Shown here piece after piece: positions 6,983 through 14,437 of a stretch of 21,664 nt of DNA. The notes under the pieces were generated by a model. The model had not been told where the DNA came from. It did no database searches and saw only the letters and a program-made list of their open reading frames with translations. The stretch comes from RECO01 sp050485385 (lineage in GTDB: Bacteria > Pseudomonadota > Alphaproteobacteria > Geminicoccales > Geminicoccaceae): contig JBJHBG010000082.1 in the NCBI GenBank assembly GCA_050485385.1, positions 1-21,664 on the forward strand, given 5' to 3'. The position numbers and the translations under genes are program-made. The number at the start of each line of letters is the position of its first letter. Position 1 is the first letter of the stretch.

Positions 6983-7930
6983 ATGGGGCCGGATGGCGAG
7001 ATGCGGCGGCACTTCGGGGCGGCGCCGCGCGACTTTCGGGGCTACGGCGACGCGCTGCCGGACATGGCTTGGCCGAACGATGCACGCGTCGCGGTCTCGG
7101 TCGTGGTCAACGTCGAGGAAGGCGCCGAGTTGAGCCTCGCCGACGGCGACGAGCGCAACGAGTCCGTCCACGAGATCGTCGAGGAGGTGGCGGGTGCGCC
7201 GGACCTCTGCATGGAGAGCCATTTCGAGTACGGCACCCGCGCCGGCTATTGGCGGATCATGCGCGTCCTGGAGCGCTACGGTGTCGCCGCGACGATCAAC
7301 GCGACCGCGCGCGCCGTTGCCCGTTCGCCCTGGCTGGCAGCGGATGCCGGAAAGCGCGGCCACGAACTGGGTGCGCACGGTTACCGCTGGGAACGGCAGG
7401 CGGCGTTCGACGAAGACGCCGAGCGGGCGCTGATCGCGCGCACCATCGCGACCATCGCCGAGGCCGGTGGCGCGCGGCCGATCGGCTGGCACGGCCGCGG
7501 CTCGCCCTCGACGCGGACGCGGCGGTTGCTGGTCGAAGAGGGTGGGTTTCTCTACGACAGCGACGCCTACGACGACGACGTGCCGCGCGTGGTCGAGGTC
7601 CTCGGCACGCCGCACGTGGTGCTGCCTTATGCGTTCGACACCAACGACATGCGCTTCTTCGCCCAGGGCGGCTTCACCTTCGCCGACGACTTCGCGCGTT
7701 ATGGCAGGGACGCCTTCGACTGGCTCTGGGCCGAGGCCGACCAGGCACCGCGGATGATGACCTTGGGCCTGCATCTCCGCATCGTTGGCCGTCCGGGGCG
7801 GATCGCCGGCCTCGACCGGCTGCTCGACCACATGGCGAGCAAGGGCGGCGCTTGGTTCGCGACCCGCGCGCAGATCGCGCACCACGCCCGTCGGCGCTTC
7901 GGTTTGCCGACTTGGGAACCTGCGACGTGA
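6983..7930 (+). CDS. puuE: PuuE-type allantoinase / polysaccharide-deacetylase-fold hydrolase, copy 2
   Basis: This 315-aa paralogue of the 4564-5490 product keeps the same motif order (VVNVEEGAELSLADGDERNE, MESHFEYGTRAGYWR, RRLLVEEGGFLYDSD, LPYAFDTNDMRFF, GLHLRIVGRPGR). By eye about two thirds of residues are identical, and long nucleotide stretches match too. It differs near the active site: GHELGAHGYRWERQ, where copy 1 has GHEVSAHSYRWERH, and IGWHGRGSPS where copy 1 has VGWHTRSIPS. Copy 2 carries the HGYRW form typical of PuuE. ATG 6983 is chosen for GGAGGG four bases upstream; GTG 6941 and ATG 6962 are in frame but lack this. Its stop overlaps the following amidase start (GTGA), so the two were one operon. 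Differing substrate range is likely but unproven. Confidence 0.8.
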   Translation: MGPDGEMRRHFGAAPRDFRGYGDALPDMAWPNDARVAVSVVVNVEEGAELSLADGDERNESVHEIVEEVAGAPDLCMESHFEYGTRAGYWRIMRVLERYGVAATINATARAVARSPWLAADAGKRGHELGAHGYRWERQAAFDEDAERALIARTIATIAEAGGARPIGWHGRGSPSTRTRRLLVEEGGFLYDSDAYDDDVPRVVEVLGTPHVVLPYAFDTNDMRFFAQGGFTFADDFARYGRDAFDWLWAEADQAPRMMTLGLHLRIVGRPGRIAGLDRLLDHMASKGGAWFATRAQIAHHARRRFGLPTWEPAT

Positions 7931-9148
7931 GCGGCACCGGGCCCGCCTTTTTCTCGGCGACCGCGCTGGCGGCACGGTTGCGGCGCGGTGAGACCGGCGC
8001 GAGCGAAGCGGTTGCCGCTTGCCTCGACCGGATCCGCGCGCTCGACCCGACACTGCGGGCGTTCGTCACCGTCGACGGCGACCGCGCGCTCGAACGCGCC
8101 GCCGAGTTGGATCGTCGCTACGAGGCAGATGGGCCAGTCGGACCGCTGCACGGCGTCCCGGTCGGGATCAAGGACCTCACGGCCACCGCGGATCTCCGCA
8201 CGACCCAAGGCTCGCTGCGCTTTCGCGACCATGTGCCGACGGCGAATGCCGCCTGCGTGCAGCGGCTCGTCGATGCGGGCGCGGTCGTCGTCGGCAAGAC
8301 CAACACGCCGGAGTTCGGCTTCGGTGCGGTCTGCACCAACGCCGTGCAAGGGCCGACCGCTTGCCTGGAACCAACTGGCGACGCACGGCGTCCTTGCCCG
8401 AACCGCCGACGATGCGTGGGCCATGCTCCGATGCATGGCCGGTGCGCATGCGGCGGATCCGACGTCGCTCGGCTGCGGCGCGCTGGGGGAGCTGCCGGCC
8501 GACGCGCGCGGGCTGCGTGTGGCCTACAGCGCCACCCTCGGCGGCGCCTTCCGTATCGATCCGGAGGTGCGGACGGCGTTCGACGAAGCCGTGGCGGGGC
8601 TGCACCGCACGTTCGCCGTGGTCACGCCGGCCGAGCCCGACGTCGCGGGTGCCGAGGACGCGTTCAAGGTGCTGCGTGCGGCACTTGCCTGGCATGGCAA
8701 CCGCGACCTGCTGGCGGCCGGGACGGGTGACCTTGCCCCGTCGTTCGTTTGGAACGTCCAGGCCGGCCGCGAGGTCGGCATCGACGCCTATCTGGATGCG
8801 GAGCGCGTGCGCAGCCGCACGTTCCGCCGGTTTCAGGCGTTGTTCGAGCGATTCGACGTGCTGGCCTTGCCGGCGGCGAGCGTGCTGCCGTTTCCCAACG
8901 CCCAAGGCGAGGTCGAGGTGGTCGACGGCGAGCCCACGGGCAGCATCATCGACTACTTGGCACCGACGTTTCTGGTGTCCTTGGTGGGGCTGCCGGCGCT
9001 GGTGGTGCCGGCCGTGTGGACGGCCGACGGGCGGCCCTTCGGCGTTCAGCTGGTGGCGCCGCCCTACATGGAGGGGCGGCTGGTCGCGGCGGCGCGTCTG
9101 TTGGAGCGGGCGGCCGGCTTCGGCCACCGCCCGCCGCCGCTCGGCTGA
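7927..9148 (+). pseudogene. Amidase-signature family hydrolase, inactivated by internal deletion and frameshift
   Basis: The first frame (GTG 7927 to about 8360) encodes an amidase N-terminus with GPLHGVPVGIKDL (catalytic Lys) and GKTNTPEFGFGAVCTNAV-GPT. Directly after GPT, homology continues in the next frame with LAWNQLATHGVLARTADDAW and runs to the normal end (IIDYLAPTFLVSLVGLPALVVPA, then GRPFGVQLVAPPYMEGRLV) at the TGA 9146-9148. The stretch missing between them, about 60-70 residues in intact relatives, is exactly the GGSSGG segment carrying the cis-Ser and nucleophilic Ser. The protein therefore cannot be an active amidase. The start overlaps the upstream PuuE-like stop by four bases, showing it was coupled to that gene. 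Upstream and downstream parts still look well kept, so the lesion is probably recent, or an assembly fault. Confidence 0.85.
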
Positions 9149-9177
9149 ACGGTGGTGGGCGATGGCCGGGCGGCGTT

Positions 9178-9402
9178 TCAGTGCGGCCACGCGTGCGGCG
9201 GCAGATCCCAAAAGGCGCGCTGGCTCTCGACGATGGCAGCGTGGCGGTCGAGGCCGATGTCGGCGAGCAGGTGATCGTCGAGGCGGGCCAGCTCGCTGCG
9301 CTCCTCCGCCACGGTCAGGACCGCCACGACCCAAAGCCAGAGGCGCCGCAGCACGGGCCGACGCTCGGCGGTGAAGGTGGGGACGGCGACGGTGGCGGGC
9401 AT
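9178..9402 (-). CDS. DUF1127 (YjiS-like) small protein
   Basis: This 74-aa protein ends in the DUF1127 signature: ERSELARLDDHLLADIGLDRHAAIVESQRAFWDLP at about residues 34-67. The N-terminal part, VLRRLWLWVVAVL, is amphipathic to hydrophobic. Small DUF1127 proteins are abundant in Alphaproteobacteria; some are linked to RNA binding and to phosphate or stress responses, but a role here cannot be assigned. ATG 9402 is preceded by GGAG eight bases upstream. It converges with the broken amidase (29-bp gap). A palindrome GTAAA-N7-TTTAC lies about 72-88 bp upstream and resembles one ahead of the secreted protein gene at 12744. Confidence 0.85.
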   Translation of the reverse strand: MPATVAVPTFTAERRPVLRRLWLWVVAVLTVAEERSELARLDDHLLADIGLDRHAAIVESQRAFWDLPPHAWPH

Positions 9403-9472
9403 GATCGTGGCTCCGGGGGATGAGGTTCGGCGGGCGAACGGTTCGTCCGACGCGCGGAGTGGACCACGTCGC

Positions 9473-9490
9473 GGTAAACGAACCCTTTAC
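9473..9490. promoter_or_regulatory. Palindrome upstream of the DUF1127 gene
   Basis: GGTAAACGAACCCTTTAC contains GTAAA (9474-9478) and TTTAC (9486-9490) seven bases apart. On the minus strand it reads AAAGGGTTCGTTTACC, sharing TTCGTTTACC and the upstream AAA spacing with 12803-12821. The TAAA-N7-TTTA form resembles a degenerate CtrA box (TTAA-N7-TTAA), but the binding factor is not known. Confidence 0.4.
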
Positions 9491-9514
9491 GGCCGGGCAC
9501 GATCGGCCTCGACG

Positions 9515-10453
9515 TCAGGGCACGCCCACGGCCCAGAGCGCTGCCGCGATGGTGAGGACGGCGAGTGGGGTCGACAGCGCTATGGCCGTCGCGGTAGCGG
9601 CTTCGGCCGTGCGGTAGCGGGCGGCGAACAGGTAGGGGTTCACCCCGACCGGGGTCGCCGCGAGCACCACCGCGACCACGGTCCAAAGCGGATCGAGCGC
9701 AAACACGTGCACGCATAGCAGCCAGACCAGAAACGGGTGGATCAGTCCCTTTACGGTGACGATCAGCGTGGCCTTGGGCAGCGCACCTCGGATCGAGAAC
9801 TGGCGCAGCGCAGCGCCGGTGGCGAACAGCGCACAGGGGATCGCGGCCTGGCCGATCAGCGCGGCGAAGCCGTCGACGACGGGCGGCAGCTCGAGCTGCA
9901 GCCGGTTGACCACGACGCCTAGGGCGAGGCCGATGATGACGGGGTTGGCGGCGACACCCAGGGCGACCTGCTTCGGCAGCGCACGGAGGCTGCGATCGCG
10001 CCCGCGTCCGGCCTCCATCAACAGCGTGATCGTCGTGAACATGATCAGGCTGTGGAACGAGATCACGAGGAACAACGGGAAACTCGCCCGCTCGCCGACC
10101 ACCGTCAGCACGACGGGAATGCCGATCATCACCGTGTTGCCGAAGGCGCCGGAGAAGCCCAGCATCGACGCTTCCTGGAGATCGGCGCCGAACAGCCGAT
10201 GGGCCAGGATCGCGCCGAGGGCCAGGACCGTGAGCATCGCGCCGTAGAACACGACGAGCAGCATCCCCGCTTGGCCGTCCGGCGGGTCGCTCTGGGCGAC
10301 GCTGCGGAACAGCATGACCGGAATGCCGAAGTAGAAGACGAAGGCCGACAGCGCTCGGCCGGCATGCTCGTCGAACACGGCCGTGAACGTCGCAGCGTAG
10401 CCCGCGGCGATGAGGAGGAACAGGGGCAGGATCAGGACGAGCACGGCGAGCAC
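9515..10453 (-). CDS. AEC family permease (auxin efflux carrier-like)
   Basis: The 312-aa product is an inner-membrane carrier with about ten hydrophobic segments in two halves of five, the AEC/BASS-like arrangement. Recognisable parts are LILPLFLLIAAGY at the N-terminus, GFSGAFGNTVMIGIPVV (about residues 98-114), AANPVIIGLALGVVV and FATGAALRQF in the middle, and a C-terminal AATPVGVNPYLFAARY block. Bacterial AEC members move organic acids such as malate or malonate. The start is GTG 10453 with GAGGA a few bases upstream. It is divergent from the YciI gene (83-bp gap) and faces the DUF1127 gene 112 bp downstream on the same strand. The substrate is unknown; a metabolite of the neighbouring ureide enzymes is a reasonable guess. 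Confidence 0.88.
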   Translation of the reverse strand: MLAVLVLILPLFLLIAAGYAATFTAVFDEHAGRALSAFVFYFGIPVMLFRSVAQSDPPDGQAGMLLVVFYGAMLTVLALGAILAHRLFGADLQEASMLGFSGAFGNTVMIGIPVVLTVVGERASFPLFLVISFHSLIMFTTITLLMEAGRGRDRSLRALPKQVALGVAANPVIIGLALGVVVNRLQLELPPVVDGFAALIGQAAIPCALFATGAALRQFSIRGALPKATLIVTVKGLIHPFLVWLLCVHVFALDPLWTVVAVVLAATPVGVNPYLFAARYRTAEAATATAIALSTPLAVLTIAAALWAVGVP

Positions 10454-10536
10454 GCGGGTTCCTCGTATGCGGTCGGGTGGCGATCCGTGTCGGTCCGTGC
10501 CATGTTTCGTGCGACCGACAGACGGGGAGAGTTGGG

Positions 10537-10833
10537 TTGGCTTACGCGATCATCACCAAGGACAAGGCGGGCTCCGCCGATCTGCGCCAGCGGGTGCGTG
10601 CCGAGCATCTGGCCTATCTCGATGCCCACAAGCAGAAATTGCTCGCGGCAGGTGCGCAGATCGAGGACGACGGCACCGGCGGCTTCGGCGGCATCCTCCT
10701 GGTCGACACCGACGACCGGGCGGAGGCCGAGGCGTTCGCCGCCAACGACCCCTTCACCATCGCCGGGTTGTTCGAGAGCGTGACGGTGGTGCGCTGGCGC
10801 AAGGCCTTCTTCGGCGGCGAACGGCTGATCTAG
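10537..10833 (+). CDS. YciI family protein
   Basis: This small (98 aa) cytoplasmic protein has the ferredoxin-like YciI fold. It shows the pattern YAIITKDKAGSADLRQRVRAEHLAYLDAH (the conserved R-x-x-H-x-x-Y/F helix), then a GG-[FL]-[GL]-G-LLVD strand, ANDPFTIAGLFESVTVVRW and a basic tail. These proteins have a conserved His/Asp pocket and act as small hydrolases or lyases in a few pathways, but most are uncharacterised. The start is TTG 10537: GGGGAGA is six bases upstream and the product then has the usual family length. An in-frame extension to 10477 adds non-conserved residues. It is divergent from the AEC permease, and possibly co-regulated. Confidence 0.85.
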   Translation: MAYAIITKDKAGSADLRQRVRAEHLAYLDAHKQKLLAAGAQIEDDGTGGFGGILLVDTDDRAEAEAFAANDPFTIAGLFESVTVVRWRKAFFGGERLI

Positions 10834-11051
10834 TGCGGCGACGCCCGCGGAAGCGGCAGGCGGGGACGAAGCAGGGGGCCGAAAGCCGCCTGCAGCCCCG
10901 GCCGACGGCTGATGGCCGTCGGACCGTTGCGGGGCGTGCGAGGGGCTAGAAGCCGCCCGATCCTTCCTGAGGCGTCAGGGCGGCGGCAGACGGCGCTCGA
11001 CTTCAGGCGCATAGGCGGCCGCGGGGCGCCGCCGGTATTTCCGGGAGCGTG
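10834..11051. terminator. Intergenic region with nested hairpins after yciI-like gene
   Basis: GCAGGCGG (10856-10863) pairs with CCGCCTGC (10886-10893). CCGACGGC (10902-10909) pairs with GCCGTCGG (10915-10922) around five bases. They probably end the YciI transcript. The rest (10923-11051) should hold the promoter of the amidohydrolase gene; no clear promoter boxes were found. Confidence 0.45.
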
Positions 11052-12380
11052 ATGGCAGGGATCTGGCTCCGCAATCCTTACGCGATCCTCGCCGACGAGG
11101 CGGCCGGCGGCCTCGTCGTCGAGGACTGTCGCATCGTCGAGATCGTGCCCGGCGGGGCGCGGCCGAGCAGCCCCGTCGCGACGACCGTCGACCTCGCGGG
11201 TCACGTGGTTCTGCCGGGGTTCGTCGACGCCCACCACCACGCCTATCGCACGCTCACGCGGACGCTTCCCGAGACGCAGGGGCGCGGTCGTTGGGAAACC
11301 CTGCGCCGATCGATGCCGCTCTGGGGGCGGCTCGATGCGGATGCACTCGAACTCGCCTGTCGTCTGGCCTTCGCCGAGGCGCTGCTCAGGGGCTACACGA
11401 CGGTGGTCGATCACCAAGACGCGATCCCCGCCGTCGTGGACGACGTCGCGGACGTTGCTGCGGACGTCGCCCGCGAGACCGGCGTGCGTCTGGTGATCGC
11501 CCATGGCGGCATGGACGTGGGCGAGGACGAGGGTGCGCTGCCGCCCAAGACGATCACCCGCACCGCCGAGCGCATCCTGGAGGATGCGGTACGGGTGATC
11601 GCGCGCCACCATCGGCCCGGAACGGCGGCGGGTACCGAGGTGGCGCTGGCGCCGAGTGGCACCTTCGCCGTCAGCCGCTGGCTGTGGGAGGAGACGGCGG
11701 CCTTGGCGTCGCTGCATCAGGTGCGCCTGCACACCCACCTCGCCGAGACGGAGGAGGAGGAGCGCTACTGCCGGGCACGCTTCGGCTGCCGCCCCTTGGA
11801 CGCGCTGGAGGCGGCGGGTTGGCTCGGCCCGCGCACCTGGATTGCGCACGGCACGCGGCTGAGCGGGGACGAGATCGCGAGGTTGGGGCGGTGCGGCGTC
11901 GCGGTCGCGCACTGCCCGGCGTCCGAACTGGCGACGGGCTCGGCGATCGCGCCGGTGGTGGACCTCGCGGGCGCGGGCGTCCCGGTCGGGCTTGGTAGCG
12001 ACGGCGACGCCGGGATGGCTGTCGACGTGCGGCTCGCCGATCTCGGCCAGCGGCTGCGCTACGGGCCGGCGGCGATCGGGCCGCACGACGCGTTGCGCTG
12101 GGCGACCGAGGGCGGGGCGGCGTGCGTCGGTCGTACCGATCTGGGACGGATCGCACCGGGTGCTGCCGCCGACCTCGCCTGCTACCGCGCCGACGACGTG
12201 GCGCTGGTGGGTGCCGAGGACGCGTTCGGTACGCTGGTTCGCGCTGGCCTCGGCCGGCCCGACCGGGTGATGGTCGCCGGACGGTGGCGGGTGATGGACG
12301 GCCGGCTTGCCGATTTCGACGTCGACGGGCTTCGCCGCCGGCACGCGGCGGCCGTGCGCGACCTCCGCGATGCCGCCTGA
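11052..12380 (+). CDS. Amidohydrolase, 8-oxoguanine deaminase / TrzA-AtzA-like
   Basis: This metal-dependent deaminase or amidohydrolase of the TIM-barrel superfamily has 442 aa. Metal-binding motifs in order are VDAHHHAYRTLTR (His61, His63), RLHTHLAETEEEE, WIAHGTRLS and GLGSDGDAG. The overall pattern (PGFVDAHHH, MPLWGRL, LPPKTITRTAERIL, FGCRPLDALEAAGWLGP, AVAHCPAS) follows the 8-oxoguanine deaminases, which convert 8-oxoguanine to urate. Positions usually SSNMRLGSG and VDGSASND in those enzymes are ASELATGSA and SDGDAGMA here, so the substrate may differ (for example another purine or triazine). ATG 11052 has CGGGAG four bases upstream; GTG 11049 is the alternative. A purine role would fit the PuuE-like and M20 genes. 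Confidence 0.82.
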   Translation: MAGIWLRNPYAILADEAAGGLVVEDCRIVEIVPGGARPSSPVATTVDLAGHVVLPGFVDAHHHAYRTLTRTLPETQGRGRWETLRRSMPLWGRLDADALELACRLAFAEALLRGYTTVVDHQDAIPAVVDDVADVAADVARETGVRLVIAHGGMDVGEDEGALPPKTITRTAERILEDAVRVIARHHRPGTAAGTEVALAPSGTFAVSRWLWEETAALASLHQVRLHTHLAETEEEERYCRARFGCRPLDALEAAGWLGPRTWIAHGTRLSGDEIARLGRCGVAVAHCPASELATGSAIAPVVDLAGAGVPVGLGSDGDAGMAVDVRLADLGQRLRYGPAAIGPHDALRWATEGGAACVGRTDLGRIAPGAAADLACYRADDVALVGAEDAFGTLVRAGLGRPDRVMVAGRWRVMDGRLADFDVDGLRRRHAAAVRDLRDAA

Positions 12381-12390
12381 CGACCGACCG

Positions 12391-12744
12391 TCAGCCAGCG
12401 CGTTCCTCGGCGTCGGCGCTGGCGCCCGGACCGGGGGGAGGCAACTCGTGCTGGTCGTAGTGACGGCCGGCGGACAGGATGCAACTCGTGCCGCCGGGGC
12501 GGGTGACGAGAATGGTCCAGGTACCGGTTTCGCTGGAGGCGAACACCTGGACGAGCTGGCCGTCCGTCTGCAGGCCGATGGCGACCGGCACCTCGCGGTA
12601 GCGGTCGGCGAGCGCCTTGACGAGCTGGGCGTGCTCGTGACAGACGCGACCGCCTTGGATTTGGGCGTCGGCCGCGGCGGGAAGCATTGCCGTGGCCAGA
12701 CCGGCGAGGGCCGTGCCGATGAGCAGGGTCGAGCAGCGAGGCAT
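12391..12744 (-). CDS. Small secreted conserved hypothetical protein
   Basis: The 117-aa product has a signal peptide with core LLIGTALAGLATAML and a likely cut after ADA at residue 27, so it should be periplasmic. The mature part contains CHEHAQLVKALADRYREVPVAIGL, then DGQLVQVFASSETGTWTILVTRPGGTSCILSAG, a pattern I recall from short uncharacterised alphaproteobacterial proteins. The two mature cysteines (residue 35 and in GGTSC) could form a disulfide. The tail is Pro/Gly-rich. ATG 12744 is chosen because GAGGAG lies seven bases upstream and the signal peptide begins there. It is convergent with the amidohydrolase (10-bp gap) and divergent from ghrA. Function unknown. Confidence 0.8.
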   Translation of the reverse strand: MPRCSTLLIGTALAGLATAMLPAAADAQIQGGRVCHEHAQLVKALADRYREVPVAIGLQTDGQLVQVFASSETGTWTILVTRPGGTSCILSAGRHYDQHELPPPGPGASADAEERAG

Positions 12745-12802
12745 GGGCGAACTCCTCTGGCTTGGCCCTGGAGGGCCTGGCTCGACCAATCCAGCACAGC
12801 AA

Positions 12803-12821
12803 GGTAAACGAATGGTTTGCC
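12803..12821. promoter_or_regulatory. Palindrome between secreted protein gene and ghrA
   Basis: GGTAAACGAATGGTTTGCC has arms GGTAAAC and GTTTGCC (six of seven complementary) five bases apart. It lies 59-77 bp upstream of the minus-strand start 12744 and just ahead of the ghrA Shine-Dalgarno (12826-12830). It shares GGTAAACGAA with the site at 9473, in the same orientation relative to a minus-strand gene at similar distance. Confidence 0.4.
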
Positions 12822-12836
12822 TGCCGGGAGTTAACC

Positions 12837-13763
12837 ATGGCCCTCGTTTTCTTTTCCGACGTCGACGACCCGGCGGCCTGGCTCGACGCTCTGCGGCAGT
12901 TCATGCCCGACCTCGACTGCCGCATCTGGCCCGATGTCGGTCGGGCGGAGGACGTCCGCTACGCCTTGGTCTACCGGCCGCCGGCCGGGATGCTGCGAAC
13001 GCTGCCGGGCCTGGAGCTGATCTTGTCGCTCGGTGCCGGGGTCGACGGCATCCTCGCCGATCCCGAGCTTCCCGATGTGCCCATCGTACGCATGGTCGAG
13101 CCGTCCTTGACGCGCACCATGTGCGACTACGTGCTGTACGCGGCGCTTCGGGCGCATCGCGGCTTCGACGCCTTCGAACGATCACAGCGCACCGCCACTT
13201 GGGACTTTCGGTTACCCGAGGTGCCCGAGCGGACGCGTATCGGTCTGCTCGGCCTTGGTGAACTCGGGCGTGCGGTGGCGAAACGGCTGCACGAGGCGGG
13301 CTTCGCCGTGTCCGGCTGGAGCCGCCGGCCGCGCGCAGTCGCAGGCGTGCGCTGCTTTGCCGGCGACGACGAGCGGGCGGCGATGCTCGCCGAGTGCGAC
13401 GTCGTCGTTGCGCTTCTGCCGGGGACGCCGGCCACGCGGGATCTGATGGACGCGGCGTTCTTCCGGGCGATGAAGCCGGGCGCCCACTTGGTCAATGTCG
13501 GCCGCGGCGATCAGCTCGTCGACCGCGATCTGATCGCGGCGCTCGACACAGGGCAAATCGGCGGTGCGACGCTCGACGTGTTCCGCGTCGAGCCGCTGCC
13601 GCCGGAGCATCCGTTCTGGCAGCATCCGAACGTGCTGGTGACGCCGCACGTCGCCGGCTGCGCCCTGCCGGAGACCGGGGTGCAGGCCGTGGCCGAGACC
13701 ATCCGGCGGCTGCGCGCCGGTGAGCCGTTGCTCCACGTCGTCGACCGCAGCGTCGGCTACTGA
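12837..13763 (+). CDS. ghrA: Glyoxylate/hydroxypyruvate reductase A (D-2-hydroxyacid dehydrogenase family)
   Basis: This cytoplasmic NAD(P)H-dependent enzyme reduces glyoxylate to glycolate and hydroxypyruvate to D-glycerate. The 308-aa product matches GhrA length (about 312). It has a nucleotide-binding GLLGLGELGRAVAKRL motif near residue 137 with SGWSRRPR after beta-2; a basic residue there favours NADPH. The catalytic set is Arg in LVNVGRGDQLVDRDL, Glu in DVFRVEPLPPEHPFW and His in TPHVAG. The GhrA-type N-terminus has LILSLGAGVDGIL and a PSLTRTMCDYVLYAAL helix. ATG 12837 has GGGAG six bases upstream. It is followed 30 bp later by a ParA-type gene. Its presence could serve disposal of glyoxylate released by ureide degradation. 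Confidence 0.92.
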   Translation: MALVFFSDVDDPAAWLDALRQFMPDLDCRIWPDVGRAEDVRYALVYRPPAGMLRTLPGLELILSLGAGVDGILADPELPDVPIVRMVEPSLTRTMCDYVLYAALRAHRGFDAFERSQRTATWDFRLPEVPERTRIGLLGLGELGRAVAKRLHEAGFAVSGWSRRPRAVAGVRCFAGDDERAAMLAECDVVVALLPGTPATRDLMDAAFFRAMKPGAHLVNVGRGDQLVDRDLIAALDTGQIGGATLDVFRVEPLPPEHPFWQHPNVLVTPHVAGCALPETGVQAVAETIRRLRAGEPLLHVVDRSVGY

Positions 13764-13793
13764 GGCGGCTCGGGCAGGACGGCGGAGGCGGCG

Positions 13794-14429
13794 ATGGCGG
13801 CCAAGGTGATCACGGTGGCCCAGCAAAAGGGCGGGGCCGGCAAGACGACGGTGGCGGCCCAACTGGCGACGGCGATGGCCGGAGGCGGTCGCCGGGTGGC
13901 CTGCCTCGACATCGATCCGCAAGGCACGCTCTCCGCGTGGGGCCGCATCCGCAACGGCGCCGGCGTTGGCGGCGTTACCGTCGAGGCGAGCCAGGGCTGG
14001 AAGCTCCAGCTTGCCCTTCAGGGCCTCGCCCGCGCCCACGACCTCGTCATCGTCGACAGCCCGCCGCACGCCGAAACCGAGGCGCGCGTGGCGGTACGCA
14101 ACGCCGACGTGGTCGTCGTACCCTGCCAGCCGAGCCTGTTGGACGTGTGGGCGATCCGGGCGACCCTCGCTCTGGTGGCGGCGGAGCGGGGGCGGGCGGT
14201 GGTCTTGTGGAACCGGCTGCCGCCGCGCGGGCGCATCGTCGACGAGGCGGCGGCCGCACTTGCCGCCACCGGCGGCGTGCCGCTCGCCCACGGTTTCGGC
14301 AACCGCAGCGCCTTCGCCGCGTCGATGCATCGAGGCGCCGGCGTGGTGGAGATCGACCCGCGCGGCCGGGCCGCCTCCGAGGTGCGCGAGGTGGCCGCGG
14401 CGCTGGACGCCCTCTTGGCGAGCGGCTGA
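13794..14429 (+). CDS. Orphan ParA/MinD-family ATPase
   Basis: The 211-aa product is a deviant-Walker ATPase: KGGAGKTT (residues 12-19, with the signature Lys12), the DIDPQGTLSAW switch at about 39-49 and Walker B region DLVIVDSPP. Such ATPases position DNA or large protein complexes on the nucleoid or membrane. There is no N-terminal helix-turn-helix domain and no parB or parS-like repeat beside it, so it is more likely a small stand-alone ParA than the chromosome partition gene. ATG 13794 has GGAGG five bases upstream. It lies 30 bp behind ghrA and 94 bp before gshA on the same strand; the metabolic neighbours do not explain its cargo. Confidence 0.9.
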   Translation: MAAKVITVAQQKGGAGKTTVAAQLATAMAGGGRRVACLDIDPQGTLSAWGRIRNGAGVGGVTVEASQGWKLQLALQGLARAHDLVIVDSPPHAETEARVAVRNADVVVVPCQPSLLDVWAIRATLALVAAERGRAVVLWNRLPPRGRIVDEAAAALAATGGVPLAHGFGNRSAFAASMHRGAGVVEIDPRGRAASEVREVAAALDALLASG

Positions 14430-14437
14430 CCCGCGCC

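Noticed and set aside
6928..8730. 600-aa plus-strand frame joining PuuE-2 antiframe, amidase N-terminus and further sequence
   Set aside because: Only the section from GTG 7927 to about 8360 is amidase-like. Before it the frame is a shadow of PuuE-2 and after it a shadow of the second amidase frame.
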